64,000 nucleotides of DNA, taken from NCBI RefSeq assembly GCF_051014685.1, contig NW_027478420.1:1240001-1304000 (forward strand), given 5' to 3'. The position numbers and the translations under genes are program-made. This stretch comes from Ptiloglossa arizonensis. Taxonomy: Eukaryota > Arthropoda > Insecta > Hymenoptera > Colletidae. The notes below the pieces were generated by a model. It was not told the DNA's origin. It was given only the letters and a program-made list of their open reading frames with translations, and ran no database searches. Of the stretch, positions 59,294-64,000 are shown one piece after another. The first letter of the stretch is position 1. Each line of letters begins with the position of its first letter.

Positions 59294-59965
59294 CGTATAA
59301 CGTATAACGTATAACGTATAACGTATAACGTATAACGTATAACGTATAACGTATAACGTATAACGTATAACGTATAACATGTAATGTATAACGTATAACG
59401 TATAACGAATAACGTATAACGTATAACGTATAACGTACAACGTATAACGTATAACGTATAACGTATAACGTATAACGTATAACGTATAACGTATAACGTA
59501 GAACGTATAACGTATAACGTAGAACGTATAACGTATAACGTATATCGTATAACGTATAACGTATAACGTATAACGTATAACGTATAACGTATAACGTATA
59601 ACGTATAACGTACAACGTACAACGTATAACGTATAACGTATAACGTATAACGTATAACGTATAACGTATAACGTATAACGTATAACGTATAACGTATAAC
59701 GTATAACGTATAACATGTAATGTATAACGTATAACGTATAACGTATAACGTATAACGTATAACGTATAACGTATAACGTATAACGTATAACGTATAACGT
59801 ATAACGTATAACGTATAACGTATAACGTATAACGTATAACGTATAACGTATAAATTATAACGTATAACGTATAACGTATAACGTATAACGTATAACGTAT
59901 AACGTATAACGCATAACGTATAACGTATAACCTATGACGTATAACGTATAACGTATAACGTATAA

Positions 59966-60126
59966 CTAATAACGTATAACGTATAACGAATATCGTAGGA
60001 CGTATAACGCATAACGTATAACGTATAACGTATAACGTATAACGTATAACTTATGACGTATAACGTATAACGTATAACGTATAACGTATAACGAATAACG
60101 TATAACGTATAACGTATAACAAACAA
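59966..60126. repeat. Family II cassette, 161 bp
   Basis: ctaataa 59,966, cgtagga 59,994, cttatga 60,050, caaacaa 60,120; 126-bp spacing, as in the copy at 40,604. Confidence 0.9.
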
Positions 60127-60532
60127 CGTATAACGTATAACGTATAACGTATAACGTATAACGTATAACGTATAACGTATAACATGTAATGTATAACGTA
60201 TAACGTGTAACGAATAACGTATAACGTATAACGTATAACGTACAACGTATAACGTATAACGTATAACGTATAACGTATAACGTATAACGTATAACGTATA
60301 ACGTATAACGTATAACGTATAACGTATAACGTATAACGTATAACGTATAACGTATAACGTACAACGTACAACGTACAACGTATAACGTATAACGTATAAC
60401 GTATAACGTATAACGTATAACGTATAACGTGTAACGTATAACGTATAACGTATAACGTATAACGTATAACGTATAACGTATAACGTATAACGTATAACGT
60501 ATAACGTATAACGTATAACGTATAACGTGTAA

Positions 60533-60615
60533 CGCATACCGAATAACGTATAACGTGTAACGAAGAACGCATAACGCATAACGTATAACGTATATCGTAT
60601 AACGTATAATGTATA
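60533..60615. repeat. cgcatac/cgaagaa module, copy 3
   Basis: cgcatac 60,533 and cgaagaa 60,561, with the same downstream order; 7,154 bp from copy 2. In all three copies a cgtatac/cctatga module follows within about 185 bp (cctatga 41,367, 53,589 and 60,736). Confidence 0.86.
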
Positions 60616-62401
60616 ACGTATAACGTATAACGTATAACGTATAACGTATAACGTATAACGTATAACGTATAACGTATAACGTATAACGTATAACGTATAA
60701 CGCATAACGTATAACGTATACCGTATAACGTATAACCTATGACGTATAACGTATAACATATAATGTATAACGTATCACGTATAACGTATTACGAATAACG
60801 TATAACGTATGACGTATAACGTATAACGTATAACGTATAACGTATAACGTGTATCGTATAACGTATAACGTATAACGTATAACGTATAACGTATAACGTA
60901 TAACGTATAAAGTATAACGTATAACGTACAACGTACAACGTACAACGTATAACGTATAACGTATAACGTACAACGTATAACGTATATCGTATAACGTATA
61001 ACGTATAACGTATAACGTATAACGTATAACGTATAACGTATAACGTATAACGTATAACGTATAACGTATAACGTATAACGTATAACGTATAACGTATAAC
61101 GTATAACGTATAACGTACAACGTACAACGCATAACGCATAACGTATAACGTATATCGTATAACGTATAATGTATAACGTATAACGTATAACGTGTAACGT
61201 ATAACGTATAACGTATAACGTATAACGTATAACGTATAACGTATAACGTATAACGTATAACGTAAAACATGTAATGTATAACGTATAACGTATAACGAAT
61301 AACGTATAACGTATAACGTATAACGTATAACGTACAACGTATAACGTTTAACGTATAACGTATAACGTATAACGTATAACGTATAACGTATAACATATAA
61401 CGTATAACGTATAACGTATAACGTATAACGTATAACATGTAATGTATAACGTATAACGTATAACGAATAACGTACAACGTATAACGTATAACGTATAACG
61501 TATAACGTATAACGTATAACGTATAACGTATAACGTGTAACGTATAACGTATAACGTATAACGTATAACGTATAACGTATAACGTATAACGTATAACGTA
61601 TAACGTATAACGTATAACGTATAACGTATAACGTATAACGTATAACGTATAACGTATAACGTATAACGTATAACGTATAACGTATAACGTATAACGTATA
61701 ACGTATAACGTATAACGCATAACGTATAACGTATAACCTATGACGTATAACGTATAACGTATAACGTGTAACGCATAACGTATAACGTATATCGTATAAC
61801 GTATAACGTACAACGTACAACGTACAACGTATAACGTATAACGTATAACGTACAACGTATAACGTATCACGTATAATGTATTACGAATGACGTATAACGT
61901 ATAACGTATAACGTATAACGTATAACGTATAACGTATAATGTATAACGTATAACGTATAACGTAAAACATGTAATGTATAACGTATAACGTATAACGAAT
62001 AACGTATAACGTATAACGTATAACGTATAACGTACAACGTATAACGTATAACGTATAACGTATAACGTATAACGTATAACTTATAACGTATAACGTATAA
62101 CGTATAACGTATAACGTATAACGTATAACGTATAACGTATAACGTATAACGTATAACATGTAATGTATAACGTATAACGTATAACGAATAACGTACAACG
62201 TATAACGTATAACGTATAACGTATAACGTATAACGTATAACGTATAACGTATAACGTATAACGTATAACGTATAACGTATAACGTATAACGTATAACGTA
62301 TAACGTATAACGTATAACGTATAACGTATAACGTATAACGTATAACGTATAACGTATAACGTATAACGCATAACGTATAACGTATACCGTATAACGTATA
62401 A

Positions 62402-63535
62402 CCTATGACGTATAACGTATAACATATAATGTATAACGTATCACGTATAACGTATTACGAATAACGTATAACGTATGACGTATAACGTATAACGTATAAC
62501 GTATAACGTATAACGTGTATCGTATAACGTATAACGTATAACGTATAACGTATAACGTATAACGTATAACGTATAAAGTATAACGTATAACGTACAACGT
62601 ACAACGTACAACGTATAACGTATAACGTATAACGTACAACGTATAACGTATAACGTATAACGTACAACGTACAACGTACAACGTATAACGTATAACGTAT
62701 AACGTATAACGTATAACGTATAAAGTATAACGTATAACGTACAACGTACAACGTACAACGTATAACGTATAACGTATAACGTACAACGTATAACGTATCA
62801 CGTATAACGTATTACGAATGACGTATATCGTATGACGTATAACGTATAACGTATAACGTATAACGTATAACGTATAACGTATAACGTATAACGTATAACG
62901 TATAACGTATAACGTATAACGTATAACGTATAACGTAAAACATGTAATGTATAACGTATAACGTATAACGAATAACGTATAACGTATAACGTATAACGTA
63001 TAACGTACAACGTATAACGTATAACGTATAACGTATAACGTATAACGTATAACGTATAACGTATAACGTATAACGTATAACGTATAACGTATAACGTATA
63101 ACGTATAACATGTAATGTATAACGTATAACGTATAACGAATAACGTACAACGTATAACGTATAACGTATAACGTATAACGTATAACGTATAACGTATAAC
63201 GTATAACGTATAACGTGTAACGTATAACGTATAACGTATAACGTATAACGTATAACGTATAACGTATAACGTATAACGTATAACGTATAACGTATAACGT
63301 ATAACGTATAACGTATAACGTATAACGTATAACGTATAACGTATAACGTATAACGTATAACGTATAACGCATAACGTATAACGTATAACCTATGACGTAT
63401 AACGTATAACGTATAACGTATAACGCATAACGTATAACGTATATCGTATAACGTATAACGTATAACGTATAACGTATAACGTATAACGTATAACGTATAA
63501 CGTATAACGTATAACGCATAACGTATAACGTATAA
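62402..63535. repeat. Third copy of the cctatga/cgtgtat block
   Basis: cctatga at 62,402 begins a copy of 53,589 onward at an offset of 8,813 bp (1,259 units), including cgtgtat, agtataa, the two three-unit cgtacaa clusters and the cgaatga/cgtatat/cgtatga cluster near 62.82 kb. It continues to cctatga at 63,389, whose partner is 54,604 (8,785 bp). Confidence 0.82.
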
Positions 63536-64000
63536 CCTATGACGTATAACGTATAACGTATAACGTATAACTAATAACGTATAACGTATAACGAATATCG
63601 TAGGACGTATAACGCATAACGTATAACGTATAACGTATAACGTATAACGTATAACCTATGACGTATAACGTATAACGTATAACGTATAACGAATAACGTA
63701 TAACGTATAACGTATAACAAACAACGTATAACGTATAACGTATAACGTATAACGTATAACGTATAACGTATAACGTATAACGTATAACGTATAACATGTA
63801 ATGTATAACGTATAACGTATAACGAATAACGTATAACGTATAACGTACAACGTACAACGTACAACGTATAACGTATAACGTATAACGTACAACGTATAAC
63901 GTATCACGTATAACGTATTACGAATGACGTATAACGTATGACGTATAACGTATAACGTATAACGTATAACGTATAACGTATAACGTATAACGTATAACGT
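63536..64000. repeat. Right-end family II block, cut by the window edge
   Basis: cctatga at 63,536 and the cassette at 63,571-63,724 repeat 55,290-55,478 at 8,246 bp (1,178 units). Three cgtacaa units and a cgtatca-cgtatta-cgaatga cluster follow near 63.85-63.93 kb. The sequence then returns to canonical units and is cut within a unit at 64,000. Confidence 0.85.
63571..63724. repeat. Family II cassette, 154 bp (last in window)
   Basis: ctaataa 63,571, cgtagga 63,599, caaacaa 63,718, cctatga between; 119-bp spacing. Confidence 0.9.

Larger units (their letters stand above)
58188..59853. repeat. Family II interval with two cassettes
   Basis: Holds cassettes at 58,216-58,369 and 59,140-59,293. 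The second belongs to the cttatga/cgtatag subtype also found at 46.3, 49.2 and 50.4 kb, and is followed by the same cgtagaa, cgtagaa, cgtatat series. Perfect runs: 24 units at 58,916-59,083 and 18 units at 59,728-59,853. Confidence 0.82.
59854..62401. repeat. About 7-kb spaced block, copy 2
   Basis: Starts at the second attataa (59,854). It contains a full cassette at 59,966-60,126, the cgcatac/cgaagaa module (cgcatac 60,533, cgaagaa 60,561), cgtatac with cctatga at 60,736, and a three-unit cgtacaa cluster near 60.93 kb. It then departs from copy 1 with an extra cgcataa/cgtatat/tgtataa group near 61.13-61.17 kb. Perfect runs: 25 units at 61,541-61,715 and 24 units at 62,199-62,366. Confidence 0.82.
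1..64000. repeat. 7-bp satellite array (unit cgtataa) filling the whole window
   Basis: The window is a continuous head-to-tail array of cgtataa, always in the same orientation. The first full unit starts at 4 and the last partial unit at 63,998, leaving room for 9,142 whole units. Every variant unit I located starts at a position equal to 4 modulo 7, so there is no net register shift in 64 kb. The canonical unit is 2/7 G+C and holds one CpG, one ACGT core across the unit junction, and one TATAA. Common variants are cgtacaa, cgtatca, cgtatta, cgtatga, cgaataa, cgaatga, cgtgtaa, cgcataa and cgtatat. Variants recur in fixed combinations, giving nested higher-order repeats. The array continues past both window ends. 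This is non-coding satellite DNA of eukaryotic heterochromatin type. Species and chromosomal position cannot be read from it. Confidence 0.98.

Noticed and set aside
1..64000. CRISPR array
   Set aside because: Repeats are 7 bp and contiguous, with no unique spacers between them. Variant cassettes are themselves repeated.
1..64000. Telomeric repeat array
   Set aside because: A 7-bp period recalls plant-type telomeres, but neither strand has a G cluster (units are cgtataa and cgttata), and telomere arrays lack kilobase HORs.
1..64000. Promoters or TATA boxes at each TATAA, and ACGT-core regulatory sites
   Set aside because: Both are forced by the unit sequence and occur every 7 bp, so they carry no positional evidence for regulation.
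1..64000. CENP-B box
   Set aside because: The canonical unit has no TTCG and no CGGG, and I see neither in the variant units. A centromeric role cannot be inferred from a known motif.
1..64000. Transposable elements, tRNA or rRNA genes, introns, or unique sequence interrupting the array
   Set aside because: All segments that looked different at first resolve into substituted 7-bp units in the same register. No insertion longer than whole units was seen.
1..64000. Assignment to a named species or known satellite
   Set aside because: Heptamer satellites are known in several eukaryotes, but I do not recognise this exact unit with confidence and cannot run a search. A k-mer search of public assemblies for the canonical unit together with the cgtaaca/cctataa and cgaatat/cgtagga pairs would decide.

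Overview
The whole 64-kb window is one uninterrupted satellite DNA array built on a 7-bp unit, cgtataa on the + strand (cgttata on the - strand). No gene, RNA gene, transposon or unique sequence is visible, and both ends lie inside the array, so the real locus is longer than the window. Starting from position 4 there is room for 9,142 complete units. Every variant unit whose position I worked out, from position 4 to the last unit, starts at a coordinate equal to 4 modulo 7. The array therefore diverges by base substitution and by gain or loss of whole units, with no net register shift. A tandem array of this size points to eukaryotic heterochromatin (pericentromeric, centromeric or sex-chromosome type). 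The sequence alone does not identify the species. Each unit carries one CpG and most are intact, which fits a lineage with little germline CpG methylation or a recently homogenised array.

Variant units are not scattered at random. The same combinations recur in the same order and spacing, which makes higher-order repeats (HORs) on several nested scales. Family I (about 1 to 39.4 kb, with islands at about 41.9-43.3 and 51.5-52.6 kb) is marked by the adjacent pair cgtaaca/cctataa, by agtataa next to cgtatag, by cgtatca-cgtatta-cgaatga clusters, and by catgtaa/tgtataa pairs. Family II (about 39.4 to 64 kb) is marked by a 154-161 bp cassette in which ctaataa, cgaatat/cgtagga and caaacaa keep near-fixed spacing, plus two accessory modules (cgcatac/cgaagaa and cgtatac/cctatga).

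Duplication offsets read from marker positions, all multiples of 7, are: about 2,653 bp (6.7-12 kb), 4,508 bp (18-24.9 kb), 203 bp (20.2-20.6 kb), 20,440 bp between distant copies (4.6 and 25.0 kb), 658 bp (31.6-32.9 kb), about 2.43-2.6 kb (33.7-37.2 kb), 2,947 bp (45.3-49.9 kb), 1,162 bp (49.2-51.0 kb), 1,792 bp (54.6-58.2 kb), and about 7.0-7.15 and 8.8 kb (52.9-64 kb). Between the fixed cassettes lie perfect canonical runs of up to 33 units whose lengths differ from copy to copy.

The - strand of the canonical unit has no stop codon in any frame, so long open frames (up to 684 codons) appear throughout. They encode only the heptapeptide cycle RYTLYVI and are composition artefacts, not genes. 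HOR block borders below are approximate unless tied to a named variant unit.
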